Source: an uncultured Oscillospiraceae bacterium
Lineage (GTDB): Bacteria > Bacillota > Clostridia > Oscillospirales > Oscillospiraceae
Assembly: GCA_910587395.1 (NCBI GenBank)
Contig: CAJULJ010000004.1
Span: forward strand, 1 to 64,000
Direction: 5' to 3'
DNA: 64,000 bases
Shown here piece by piece: positions 23,686 through 32,088 of the stretch (its first letter is position 1; every line of letters begins with the position of its first letter). Made by a program: the position numbers and the translations under genes. Under the pieces are notes generated by a model, which made no database searches, was not told where the DNA came from, and saw only the letters and a list, made by a program, of their open reading frames with translations.

Positions 23686-25815
23686 TCACTCCTTTTTTGC
23701 GATCTTACAGGCGGTGGAGCGGAAGGCGGGGAAGCCGCAGTAGGGGTCCAGGTTGTCCCGGTGGATGAGCTGATTGACATCGGCTTCCCGGTAGCCGTGG
23801 AACATGAAGACCTGGCCGGGAGAGACCTGGTTGCTGATCTGGGCCGCCACCTCCATGGAGCCGGCGGAGGTGGAGATGAGGATGTGGTCGCCCTCCTGAA
23901 TGTCGAGGGCTTGAGCGTCCTGGACGCTGATCTCCGCCGCCGGGATGGGGCGCAGGGCGCGTTCCCATTTCACGTCGTGGAGCCGGGAGTGGATGGCGTT
24001 GGGAATGCGGCTTCCGGCGCACAAAAGCATGGGAAAGTCTCTGGCGGACTCCTCGTCCACGGGCGGGACGTAGGTGGGCAGAGCGTCCAGTCCCCACTCA
24101 GGATGGGCGGCGATGAGCTCGGACTTGAGCTCAAATTTGCCGGTGGGGGTGGGAAGCCCCGCCTCCAGCCGGGCCATGGGAAGCTCCGGGGAGAAGTCGG
24201 GAATCCGCTTGGGGACATCAAAGGCTTTGAGCTCCTCCACGGTGATGTGGAGATCGGAGATGATGTGCCGGATGCAGGTCTCATACCCGGAGCGGAGGAG
24301 GTCATCCTTCAAATCCAGATAGCCGGCCAGCTCACACAGGATGTCCACATCGGATTTGGCGCTGCCGCGGGGCGGGATGACGGGGGTGGTGAAAATGGCC
24401 CGGCCGGCGGGATAGGTCTTGAACTCGCCCCGCTCCAGGGAGGAGCAGGCGGGCAGGACGATGTCGGCGTATTTGGCGGTGTCGGTGAGGAACAGATCCG
24501 TGTCCACGAAGAACTCCAGGCTTTTGAGGGCCTCCAGCATATAGGGGGAGTCGGGGAACATGCGCATGTTCATTCCCAGGGCGAATATGGAATGCACCGG
24601 ATAGGGGGTTCCCTCCATGATCTGGCGGCTCAAATCGGTGGACTGCATCTGGCGCTCCATGTGGTTCCACAGGGGGAAGCGGGGAGCGCCGATGGGCAGG
24701 GGAGCGTTTTTGGGGCGGGCGGCGTCCACAAATTGATGCTCCTTGGTCAGAAAGCCGGAGGAGACATGGATGTAGGTGTGCTCGGCGGGCATCTGGCCCC
24801 CGGCTCTGTCGTAGTTGCCGGTGATGGCCAGCAGAGACATGATGGCGCGGTAGTTCTGCATCCCGTTTTTGTGGTGGCCGATGGGGGCGGAGCTCTCATT
24901 GACGCACATGGCGGAGCTGTCATGAATCATTTGGGCAGCCTGCCTGACCTGGGCATAGGGTACGCCGGTGAGGCGCTCCACCTCATCCCCGGCAAACTGC
25001 CTGACATAATCGGCGTACTCCGGGAAGCCGTGGACATACTTCTCAATGTAAGGCTTGTCAATCCAGCCGTTGGCGATGAGCTCGGCGGCGATGGCCAGTG
25101 CCAGTGCCCCGTCGGTGCCGGGGCGGGGGGCCAGGTGAAGGTCGGCCAGCTTATAGGTGGCGGGGGTCACCCGGGGGTCGATGATGATGACCTTGGTGCC
25201 CGCCTCCTTCCGGGCCAGCACGTTGGGGGGCACCAGATAGCGGGAGTAGTAGCCGTTGAAGGCCCAGCCCAGGAAGAGATCACACTTGCCCATGTCCGCA
25301 CGGGCGGGGAGGCCGGTGGCGGTTTTCCAGGCCATGAGGCCGGAGGTGAAGCAGGTGCTGGACTCACTGCCGTAGTTGGGGGAGCCGAAGGAGTAGGCAA
25401 AGCGCTCGAAGATCATGCGGTACCACTTGTCGTAGCCGGAGAAGAACACCACGGACTCCGGGCCGTATTTCTCCTTCTGCTCGTTGAGCCGCCGGGCAAT
25501 CTCCGTGTAGGCCTCCTCCCAGCTGATGGGCTGGAACCTGCCCTCGCCCCGCTCTCCCACCCGCTTGAGGGGGGTGAGCACCCGGTCCTCCCGGTAGATG
25601 TAGGCCCGGTTGGACATGCCCTTGGTGCACAGAAGGCCGTGGTTCACCGGGTGGTCGGGATTGCCCTCCACCTTGACGATCTCGCCGTCCTTCACATAAG
25701 CGTTGATACCGCAGTGGAAGGAGGGACTGCAAATGTCACAGATGCCATGGCGGATCTCAATGCCCGTTTCCGGGCAGGGGATTTTTGCTTTCAGCAGCGC
25801 GTTTAGATCACTCAT
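23686..25815 (-). CDS. Cytoplasmic molybdopterin-bis-MGD oxidoreductase catalytic subunit
   Basis: The 709-residue product is a DMSO-reductase-family catalytic subunit. The N-terminal [4Fe-4S] motif is CDICSPSFHC with the fourth Cys in GLLCTKG. The Mo-binding region YGSESSTCFTSG offers Cys as ligand. Mo-cofactor contacts include FLGWAFNGYYSR, VIIIDPRVTPATYKLADLHL and PGTDGALALA, and the C-terminal dinucleotide-binding domain runs to SRIPNAIHSRLHD and PYCGFPAFRS. There is no twin-arginine signal and no membrane anchor gene, unlike DMSO, thiosulfate or polysulfide reductases. It overlaps the FAD gene by four bases. The substrate is unknown: S-oxides, N-oxides, dehydroxylation or transhydroxylation are all possible. 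Confidence 0.9.
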   Translation of the reverse strand: MSDLNALLKAKIPCPETGIEIRHGICDICSPSFHCGINAYVKDGEIVKVEGNPDHPVNHGLLCTKGMSNRAYIYREDRVLTPLKRVGERGEGRFQPISWEEAYTEIARRLNEQKEKYGPESVVFFSGYDKWYRMIFERFAYSFGSPNYGSESSTCFTSGLMAWKTATGLPARADMGKCDLFLGWAFNGYYSRYLVPPNVLARKEAGTKVIIIDPRVTPATYKLADLHLAPRPGTDGALALAIAAELIANGWIDKPYIEKYVHGFPEYADYVRQFAGDEVERLTGVPYAQVRQAAQMIHDSSAMCVNESSAPIGHHKNGMQNYRAIMSLLAITGNYDRAGGQMPAEHTYIHVSSGFLTKEHQFVDAARPKNAPLPIGAPRFPLWNHMERQMQSTDLSRQIMEGTPYPVHSIFALGMNMRMFPDSPYMLEALKSLEFFVDTDLFLTDTAKYADIVLPACSSLERGEFKTYPAGRAIFTTPVIPPRGSAKSDVDILCELAGYLDLKDDLLRSGYETCIRHIISDLHITVEELKAFDVPKRIPDFSPELPMARLEAGLPTPTGKFELKSELIAAHPEWGLDALPTYVPPVDEESARDFPMLLCAGSRIPNAIHSRLHDVKWERALRPIPAAEISVQDAQALDIQEGDHILISTSAGSMEVAAQISNQVSPGQVFMFHGYREADVNQLIHRDNLDPYCGFPAFRSTACKIAKKE

Positions 25816-27086
25816 ATCAAGCGTCCCTCCAATTCATTGATGAATCGCTGGGTCAGGCCCTCTTTTTGCAGGATGCCCCGCTGGAGGGATACGATCTCGG
25901 AGGTCCGGCCCTCCAGCAGACGGACGAAGTAATTTTTCAGCATTCCGCTGATGCGGTAGTTGTCCAGAATATTCACTCCGGCCAGGCGGCCGTCCTTGAC
26001 CACCGCTTTGATGTAGAGGCCGTGGTTCAGGGAGCCGAACTCCACCACCTCACCCATGAGGCGGTTGTCCCCCAGGCCGATGAAGTCGATGTCCATGAAA
26101 TGGGTGATGTTGTGGAGAATGTTGCCGTAGTGGACGGCGTCTCCACCCGCCATGTTGGCTCCGGCGGTGCGGCCCTGCTTGGCGGCGTTGGCCCACAGGC
26201 CGATGATCTGGGTCTCGTCGCTCTGGAGGTTGAGGCCCTCGCAGCAGTCGCCGGCGGCATAGACGCCGGGGCAGGAGGTTTCCATACGGGTGTTGACCAC
26301 AATGCCCCGGCCCACCCGAATCTGCGCGGGATCGACGAGAGAGGTGGCGGCTCGCGTGCCGATGCACAGCACCAGCAGATCGGCCTGCTCCACCGAGCCG
26401 TCGCTGAGATGGACCTGAACGCCGCCGCCGTCGGCGGGGGATAGGGAATTCAAGCCCGCCCCGAAGAGCATTTTAACGGGCTTGATGCTCTCGATCCGGC
26501 GGCGGAGCTCATCGCCCACCTCGGGATAGGCGGCCAGGGGAAAAAGATAGGGGGCCATATCCACCAGTTTGGTGGCGATTCCGGCGTTGGCGAAATGCTC
26601 CACCACCTTGATGCCCACCATGGAGGCGCCCACCACCACGGCGGTGCGGTGTTTTCCGGTGCTCACCGCCTCGCGCAGCCGCTGGGAGTCCTTCAGAGTG
26701 CGCATACAGAACACCCGCTCCTCCGGGATGGTTTCCAGGCCCTTGACCGGGGGAACGAAGGCATATGCGCCGGTGGAGATCAGGACCCGGTCGTATTCCC
26801 GGGTCCCCTGATCCGTGACCACCCGGCGGCCGTCCACCCGGCGGACCATGACATCAGAGAGGATGTTGAGGTCCAGCTGGGCGCGTATGGTGTCCAGATC
26901 GCCGAAGGGGAACATCCCCTCGTAGGGGAGACGGTCGGAGGCGTAATATGTGGTCAGCATGGGGTTGTAAGGCGGGAAGTGGTGGTCGGAATAGACATCG
27001 ATGACGGCCGAGGCATCGACGAAGCGAATGGCCTTGGCCGCATGATAGCCGGCACAGCCAAAACCGATGACAGCGTATTTCAGCAT
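25812..27086 (-). CDS. FAD/NAD(P)-dependent oxidoreductase feeding the Mo enzyme
   Basis: The 424-residue product starts at ATG 27086 behind GGAGGAGG. It is a pyridine-nucleotide-disulfide-type flavoprotein without redox cysteines: an FAD site GFGCAGYHA at residues 7-15, an NAD(P) site VVVGASMVGIKVVEHF in the middle, and the FAD ribityl motif CPGVYAAGDCCEG. It resembles the NirB/rubredoxin-reductase group. As first gene of the operon and overlapping the Mo-subunit gene, it most likely passes NADH electrons to the ferredoxin subunit. It is divergent from the LysR gene. Confidence 0.88.
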   Translation of the reverse strand: MLKYAVIGFGCAGYHAAKAIRFVDASAVIDVYSDHHFPPYNPMLTTYYASDRLPYEGMFPFGDLDTIRAQLDLNILSDVMVRRVDGRRVVTDQGTREYDRVLISTGAYAFVPPVKGLETIPEERVFCMRTLKDSQRLREAVSTGKHRTAVVVGASMVGIKVVEHFANAGIATKLVDMAPYLFPLAAYPEVGDELRRRIESIKPVKMLFGAGLNSLSPADGGGVQVHLSDGSVEQADLLVLCIGTRAATSLVDPAQIRVGRGIVVNTRMETSCPGVYAAGDCCEGLNLQSDETQIIGLWANAAKQGRTAGANMAGGDAVHYGNILHNITHFMDIDFIGLGDNRLMGEVVEFGSLNHGLYIKAVVKDGRLAGVNILDNYRISGMLKNYFVRLLEGRTSEIVSLQRGILQKEGLTQRFINELEGRLI

Positions 27087-27190
27087 GATCCTCCTCCTTG
27101 AAGACACGGTTTCTTGTGCGCAGGGGTTTGCACGGGAAACAAGAGAGCCTCGGTGCGAAAGGAAAAAAGTTGTATTGCATTTGGCCTATG

Positions 27191-27260
27191 ATTATGATAA
27201 TATCGTCACAGCAAAATAGTCAAATTGATTATTTTCATGTGTTTATATTTAATTGATTAT
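27191..27260. promoter_or_regulatory. Divergent control region with direct repeats, likely LysR-regulator binding site
   Basis: The 200-bp gap between the Mo operon and the LysR gene is strikingly AT-rich in its LysR-proximal half. It holds a palindrome ATTATGATAAT (27191-27201) and two identical copies of AATTGATTAT (27223-27232 and 27251-27260), 28 bp apart. This is the expected place for a LysR protein to bind and control both directions. No perfect -35/-10 pair is obvious. Confidence 0.5.
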
Positions 27261-27288
27261 CTGTTGCGGGAAAGATCAGGAGAAAACT

Positions 27289-28242
27289 ATGGATATTATG
27301 CACCTTCGCTATTTTCAAGCCGCCGCCAAAACTCAGAAATTCACCCAGGCCGCGGAGCAGATGCACATCTCTCAGCCCGCCTTCAGCGCCAGTCTGTCCA
27401 AGCTGGAGAAGGAGCTGGGGGTTCATTTGTTTGACAGGATCGGGCGGCGGATTCAGCTCAACGAGTACGGGAAAATATACATCAGATATGTGGATCAGGC
27501 CCTGGCCGCCTTGGATGAGGGCGGCCAAAAGCTGGCCGAGGCCACCACGGAGAAGAAGCGCCGTTTTTCTCTGGGGACGGTGAGTATGCGGATGATACAG
27601 GAGGTGCTGTCGGATTTCCAGATTGCCTACCCCAATATCATCGTCCGGCGCTATGAGATCATGCCCAAGGATGTATACAGTGAGCTGAATGACAGCGGAG
27701 GGGGCAGCGACATCATTGTCACCGCCTCCCCCGGGGAGCTGGAGAACGCGCCGGGATGCAGGGTCATCAAACGGGAGCCGCTGTTTGTGGCGGTTTCCAA
27801 GCGCCATCCTCTGGCCGGTCGGGAGGAGATTTTCCTGTCCGAGCTGAAGGAGGAGAGCTTTATCAGCCTGCCCGAGGGATACAGCTTCCGAAACATCACC
27901 GAGGATCTGTGCCATGCGGCCTCCTTTGACGTGGATATTCTCCACGAATGCTTCCACTGCCAGCTGCTCAACTGTGTCAGCGATGAGATCGGCATTTCGC
28001 TGGTCACCGAGGGCACCATGAAGCAGGAGCGCATGCGGGGCGCGAATTCCAGCATCGCGTTTTTGCGGCTGAAGGATGACAACGCCTTTCGCAGCGTGGC
28101 GCTCCAGTGGAACCCGAACCGGGAGCTGCCCGAGGCGGCCAGGCTCTTTCTGGATTTTGCCAGCAGTTATTTTTGCTGGGGGGGAATGCCGCCGGAAGCG
28201 GACGGCGGAGAAAAGGAGCAAACGAAGCGCTCAGACAAATAA
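27289..28242 (+). CDS. LysR-family transcriptional regulator
   Basis: The 317-residue product starts at ATG 27289, 6 bases after AGGAG. An N-terminal winged helix-turn-helix (HLRYFQAAAKTQKFTQAAEQMHISQPAFSASLSKLEKELG) is followed by the linker helix and a periplasmic-binding-protein-like effector domain (about 90-300). It is divergent from the Mo-oxidoreductase operon and directly upstream of the oligopeptide transporter operon, so it probably controls both in response to the imported or processed compound. A long perfect hairpin 9 bp downstream closes its transcript. Confidence 0.92.
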   Translation: MDIMHLRYFQAAAKTQKFTQAAEQMHISQPAFSASLSKLEKELGVHLFDRIGRRIQLNEYGKIYIRYVDQALAALDEGGQKLAEATTEKKRRFSLGTVSMRMIQEVLSDFQIAYPNIIVRRYEIMPKDVYSELNDSGGGSDIIVTASPGELENAPGCRVIKREPLFVAVSKRHPLAGREEIFLSELKEESFISLPEGYSFRNITEDLCHAASFDVDILHECFHCQLLNCVSDEIGISLVTEGTMKQERMRGANSSIAFLRLKDDNAFRSVALQWNPNRELPEAARLFLDFASSYFCWGGMPPEADGGEKEQTKRSDK

Positions 28243-28250
28243 CGAAGAGA

Positions 28251-28299
28251 GGCAAAGCCCTGCCGGCGGTGCGTTCCGTACCGCCGGCAGGGCTTTGCC
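28251..28299. terminator. 20-bp perfect hairpin after the LysR gene
   Basis: Arms 28251-28270 and 28280-28299 are perfectly complementary, with a 9-base loop. The stem is GC-rich. No T-run follows on the plus strand, so it may rely on stem strength or act as an RNA 3'-end protector. It separates the LysR gene from the transporter operon. Confidence 0.65.
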
Positions 28300-28344
28300 T
28301 GTCATATGGAACCAAGGCATATCTTGCGCACGAGGATTTCCGGC

Positions 28345-28417
28345 AAATATTATAAATATTTTTGTATGAACATATGCCGTTCTTGAATTGGACAAGATGA
28401 ACAAATGAGGCTAGAAT
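28345..28417 (+). promoter_or_regulatory. Putative promoter and operator of the peptide-transporter operon
   Basis: A perfect AT palindrome AAATATT-ATA-AATATTT (28345-28361) lies upstream of a candidate promoter, TTGGAC (28388-28393) with 18-bp spacing to TAGAAT (28412-28417). The palindrome is suitably placed for an activator such as the neighbouring LysR protein. The leader to the first gene is about 95 bases. Confidence 0.5.
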
Positions 28418-28517
28418 TAAGACACCAGCTTCCACTAAATGTTGCAAAAATACCTGGCATTTTTTGGAGCGGACAAATTCCGACCGTGAACAACGGACCA
28501 AAAAAGGAGGAGCGTAA

Positions 28518-30077
28518 ATGAAAAAAGGAAAACGGCTGATCGCATTGCTGCTGGTTATGGCAGCCCTGATGCTCACCGCTGCCGGCTGCAGCAGCAATGG
28601 GGACAAGGATCCTGTGGAGAGCAACGGCGGCGGGACCACCACGACCACCCGGGACACCCTGAACGTGGGCATTGCGGCCGACCCCCTGAACCTGGACCCC
28701 AATGATAACAACAGCCAGCATGTCCAGCGGGTAAAGACCCAGATCTATGAGACTCTGATGGCCCGTGACACCGATGGCAAGCTGGTGGGCGGCCTGGCCG
28801 AGCGCTATGAGTGGGAGGATGATCAGACCATCATTTTCCACATCCGCAAGGGCGTGAAGTTCCACAGCGGCGACGAGCTCACCGCCGAGGACGTGGCATT
28901 CTCCATCGATCGGGCCTACAACATGGGCGCGGCCAACATCGCGCTGACCTATGTGGACCTGCCCAACTGTGAGGTGGTGGACGACTATACCTACAAGATG
29001 AAGCTGGTGTCCCCCTACACTCCGCAGCTGTCCTGGCTGGAGTGGCCCCTGACCGCCATCAGCTGCAAAAAGACCTTTGAGGAGAGCAACGGCGACTATA
29101 TGGCCAGCCCCAACGGCACCGGGCCCTATATCGTCAAGAACTTTGTTTCCGGCGACCGCGTGGAGCTGGAGGCCAACCCCGATTACTGGGGCGGCGAGCC
29201 TGCCATCAAGTACCTGAACATGATCGTGGTCACCGAGAGCAACAACCGGGCCATCATGCTGGAGACCGGTGAGCTGGACGTGGCGGTGGAGCTGTCCGCC
29301 GTAGACTGCGCCCGCATTGAGAGCGGCGCCAACACCACCGTGGTCAAGAGCCCCTCCCACAACCTGAACTACGTGGGCATGACCTGCCTGCACGCGCCCT
29401 TCGACAATCCCAAGGTCCGTCAGGCCGTGGCCTGGGCCATCGACCTGCCCGCCTGCTATCAGGCCGCCTATAACGGCGTCCACGAGCTGGCCACCAGCTT
29501 TGTGGACCCCGAAGTGGAGGGTTATGTCCCCGTGGAGCTGCCCGGCTACGACCCGGAGAAGGCCAGGCAGCTGCTGGCCGAGGCCGGCTATGCCGACGGC
29601 TTTACCTGCGACTTGACCACCAACAGCGAGGCGGAGCGCATCGCTCTGTGCGAGGCCATCCAGCCCTATCTGAGAGAGGTGGGCATTGAGACCAACATCG
29701 TCCCCATGGAGATGGGCGCCTACTCCGGATTGATCGACACCAACACCCTGGAGGGCATCTTCATTCTGGGCGCCACCTGCACCACGGTGGAGGCGGAAAA
29801 GATTCTGCGCAACTTTACCTCCACGGTTTCCGGCGCCATGAACACGTCCGGCTATCGCAATGCTGAGTTCGACGCTCTGCTGGACAAGGCCGTGGCCACC
29901 ATTGACGATGAGGCCCGCTATGACCTGTACGCCCAGTGCTTCGAGATCCTGGCCGAGGATGTGCCCTGGATTCCCGAGTTCGACAAGCAGCAGCTCACCG
30001 GCGTGAGCCGCGACCTGAAGGGCTATCAAAACGGCTCCTTTGAGTGCGCCCGCTTCAAGTACTGCTCCTGGGAGTGA
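28518..30077 (+). CDS. Oligopeptide/dipeptide-type ABC transporter substrate-binding lipoprotein
   Basis: The 519-residue product has a lipoprotein signal peptide (KRLIALLLVMAALMLTAAGCSS), a Ser/Gly/Thr linker and a full SBP_bac_5 domain: LNVGIAADPLNLDPNDNNSQ, the signature region VKFHSGDELTAEDVAFSIDR, and the PNGTGPYIVKNF strand. Proteins of this family deliver di- or oligopeptides, nickel complexes, opines or other amide-like compounds. It is first in an operon with two permeases and two ATPases, followed by catabolic genes, so the ligand is probably their substrate. AAAAAGGAGG precedes the ATG. Confidence 0.93.
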   Translation: MKKGKRLIALLLVMAALMLTAAGCSSNGDKDPVESNGGGTTTTTRDTLNVGIAADPLNLDPNDNNSQHVQRVKTQIYETLMARDTDGKLVGGLAERYEWEDDQTIIFHIRKGVKFHSGDELTAEDVAFSIDRAYNMGAANIALTYVDLPNCEVVDDYTYKMKLVSPYTPQLSWLEWPLTAISCKKTFEESNGDYMASPNGTGPYIVKNFVSGDRVELEANPDYWGGEPAIKYLNMIVVTESNNRAIMLETGELDVAVELSAVDCARIESGANTTVVKSPSHNLNYVGMTCLHAPFDNPKVRQAVAWAIDLPACYQAAYNGVHELATSFVDPEVEGYVPVELPGYDPEKARQLLAEAGYADGFTCDLTTNSEAERIALCEAIQPYLREVGIETNIVPMEMGAYSGLIDTNTLEGIFILGATCTTVEAEKILRNFTSTVSGAMNTSGYRNAEFDALLDKAVATIDDEARYDLYAQCFEILAEDVPWIPEFDKQQLTGVSRDLKGYQNGSFECARFKYCSWE

Positions 30078-30147
30078 GCATTTGACCGGATTCTGTTTTA
30101 GAAAGGGCGCGCAGCACGGACTGCGCTGAGCGCAGGCAAACCTGATG

Positions 30148-30189
30148 GCGGCATACCCCGGCTCCAATTACGGGGTTGGGGTGTGCCGC
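30148..30189 (+). other. Hairpin between the binding-protein and permease genes
   Basis: Arms 30148-30159 and 30178-30189 pair over 12 bp with one G-T pair. It lies in the 164-base gap after the binding-protein gene, the only large gap in the operon, where an mRNA-stabilising structure commonly protects the abundant upstream message. Confidence 0.45.
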
Positions 30190-30241
30190 GTTCGCTTCGT
30201 ACCCCAGAGCCGGAAGCGTTGAAAGGAGGGATGAACTCCCT

Positions 30242-31216
30242 ATGATAAAGTATGCCGTAAAACGTCTGCTCTGGATGATCCCCATCCTGCTTGGTGTAGT
30301 GATCATCGTATTCACCCTGATGTATGTGACGCCGGGAGACACCGCCACCATCATGCTGGGCGACAGCGCCACGCCGGAGAGCAAAGCGGCGTTCAATGAG
30401 GAGTATGGCCTGAATGAGCCATATATCGTCCAGCTGGGCAATTATATCAAGAATTTGTTTTTCCACCTGGATATGGGCAAGTCCTACCGGACGGGCCAGC
30501 CTGTGATGGACGAGATTCTGACCCGGCTTCCCAACACCCTGAAGCTGGCCAGTCTGGCCATGGTCCTGGCGGTGATCATCGGTGTGGTGACGGGCATCAT
30601 CTCCGCGGTGAAGCAGTACACGCTGGCGGACAATATCGCCACCGGCGTGGCCCTTTTCGGCGTATCCATGCCGCCGTTCTGGCTGGGACTTCTGCTGATC
30701 CTGGCCTTCTCCGTGAAGCTGGATATGGTTCCCTCCGTGGTGGTGAAGGGACAGTGGAACAGCTGGATTCTGCCCACCATCACGCTGGGCACCGCCGTGG
30801 CGGGCATCATTATGCGCATGACCCGCTCCAGCATGCTGGACGTCATCCGCCAGGATTATATCCGCACCGCCCGGGCCAAGGGCCAGAAGGAGATCACGGT
30901 GATCCTCAAGCATGAATTCCGCAACGCCCTGATCCCCATCATCACCGTCATCGGCGTGCAGTTTGGCTCCCTGATGGCAGGCGCTGTTTTGTGTGAGAAC
31001 ATCTTTTCCATCAACGGCATCGGAAAGTTCCTGGTGGAGAGCATCAACAAGAAGGACTTCAACAGTGTGCTGGGGGCGGTGGTGTTCATCGCCACCCTGT
31101 GTACGGTGATCAACCTGCTGGTGGATATCCTGTACAGCTTTATCGACCCGCGGATCAAGTCCACCTACAAGGGCAAAAAGCAGAAGAAGCAGAAGGAGGG
31201 CACGGCAAATGGCTGA
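30242..31216 (+). CDS. Peptide-type ABC transporter permease (DppB-like)
   Basis: The 324-residue product starts at ATG 30242 behind a rather distant AGGAGG (12 bases, inside a GGAG/CTCC hairpin). It has six predicted membrane helices. The N-terminal MIKYAVKRLLWMIPILLGVV is diagnostic for DppB/OppB, as are ARAKGQKEITVILKHEFRNALIP in the EAA loop and GAVLCENIFSINGIGKF near the end. It forms the channel with the DppC-like partner, whose gene overlaps by 8 bases. Confidence 0.93.
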   Translation: MIKYAVKRLLWMIPILLGVVIIVFTLMYVTPGDTATIMLGDSATPESKAAFNEEYGLNEPYIVQLGNYIKNLFFHLDMGKSYRTGQPVMDEILTRLPNTLKLASLAMVLAVIIGVVTGIISAVKQYTLADNIATGVALFGVSMPPFWLGLLLILAFSVKLDMVPSVVVKGQWNSWILPTITLGTAVAGIIMRMTRSSMLDVIRQDYIRTARAKGQKEITVILKHEFRNALIPIITVIGVQFGSLMAGAVLCENIFSINGIGKFLVESINKKDFNSVLGAVVFIATLCTVINLLVDILYSFIDPRIKSTYKGKKQKKQKEGTANG

Positions 31217-32075
31217 AAAGCTGAAAAAGGAGCGCAGCAACAGCCTGTGGGCCGAGGCCTGGCGCCGGCTGCGCAAAAACCGGATGGCCATGACGGCCCT
31301 GGCGGTGATGCTCCTGTTGATCCTGGTGGCCCTCCTGGCCCCCTGGGTCGCTCCCTATGACTATGACGCCAACGACCTGAACAATACATTCGTGTATCCC
31401 TGCCTGGCTCACCCCTTCGGCACCGACAATCTGGGGCGCGACATCCTCAGCCGCGTCATCTATGGCTCCCGCATTTCTCTGCAGGTGGGCATGATCGCCG
31501 TGGGCATCGCGGTTTTGGTGGGCGGCACCCTGGGCGCTGTTTCCGCCTTCTATCCCAAGGTGGATAACATTATCATGCGCTTTATGGACATCTTTATGGC
31601 TATTCCCAGTCTGTTGATGGCCATGGCCATTACGGCGGCCCTGGGCAACGGCACCCGGAACCTGATGATCGCGGTAGGCCTTTCCTCCATGCCTCAGTAC
31701 GCCCGGATCATGCGGGCCTCGGTGCTGACGGTAAAGGATCAGGAGTTTGTGGAGGCTGCGGGCTCCATCGGTGCCTCCAACGGACGCATCATCATCCGGC
31801 ACATCCTCCCCAATGCCTTCGCGCCTTTGCTGGTGCAGGCCACCCTGGGTGTGGGCAACGCCATCATGTCCGCCGCCACACTGAGCTTTTTGGGGATGGG
31901 CATCACGCCGCCCACGCCGGAGTGGGGCTCGCTGCTGTCCACGGGCAGAAACTTTGTCCGTGAGTTCTGGCCCATGACCATTTTCCCGGGCCTGGCCATC
32001 ATGCTGGTCGTCTATGCCCTGAACATTCTGGGCGACGGCCTGCGGGATGCGCTTGACCCGAAGCTGAAGAACTGA
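31209..32075 (+). CDS. Peptide-type ABC transporter permease (DppC-like)
   Basis: The 288-residue product has a cytoplasmic N-terminal helix (WAEAWRRLRKNRMAMTAL), then PFGTDNLGRDILSRVIYGSRISL, the classic DppC/OppC motif. The EAA loop is EAAGSIGASNGRIIIRHILPN, and the product has five to six helices. It pairs with the preceding DppB-like protein. The start is inside the end of the previous gene. The next gene follows 13 bases after its stop. Confidence 0.93.
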   Translation: MAEKLKKERSNSLWAEAWRRLRKNRMAMTALAVMLLLILVALLAPWVAPYDYDANDLNNTFVYPCLAHPFGTDNLGRDILSRVIYGSRISLQVGMIAVGIAVLVGGTLGAVSAFYPKVDNIIMRFMDIFMAIPSLLMAMAITAALGNGTRNLMIAVGLSSMPQYARIMRASVLTVKDQEFVEAAGSIGASNGRIIIRHILPNAFAPLLVQATLGVGNAIMSAATLSFLGMGITPPTPEWGSLLSTGRNFVREFWPMTIFPGLAIMLVVYALNILGDGLRDALDPKLKN

Positions 32076-32088
32076 GGAGGGGATGGGA

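Noticed and set aside
28251..28299. Terminal inverted repeats of an insertion sequence
   Set aside because: The two arms enclose only a 9-base loop and no transposase; it is a single hairpin after the LysR gene.
28350..30167. 605-codon open frame antisense to the peptide-binding lipoprotein
   Set aside because: No domain, no start signal, and full overlap with a real gene.
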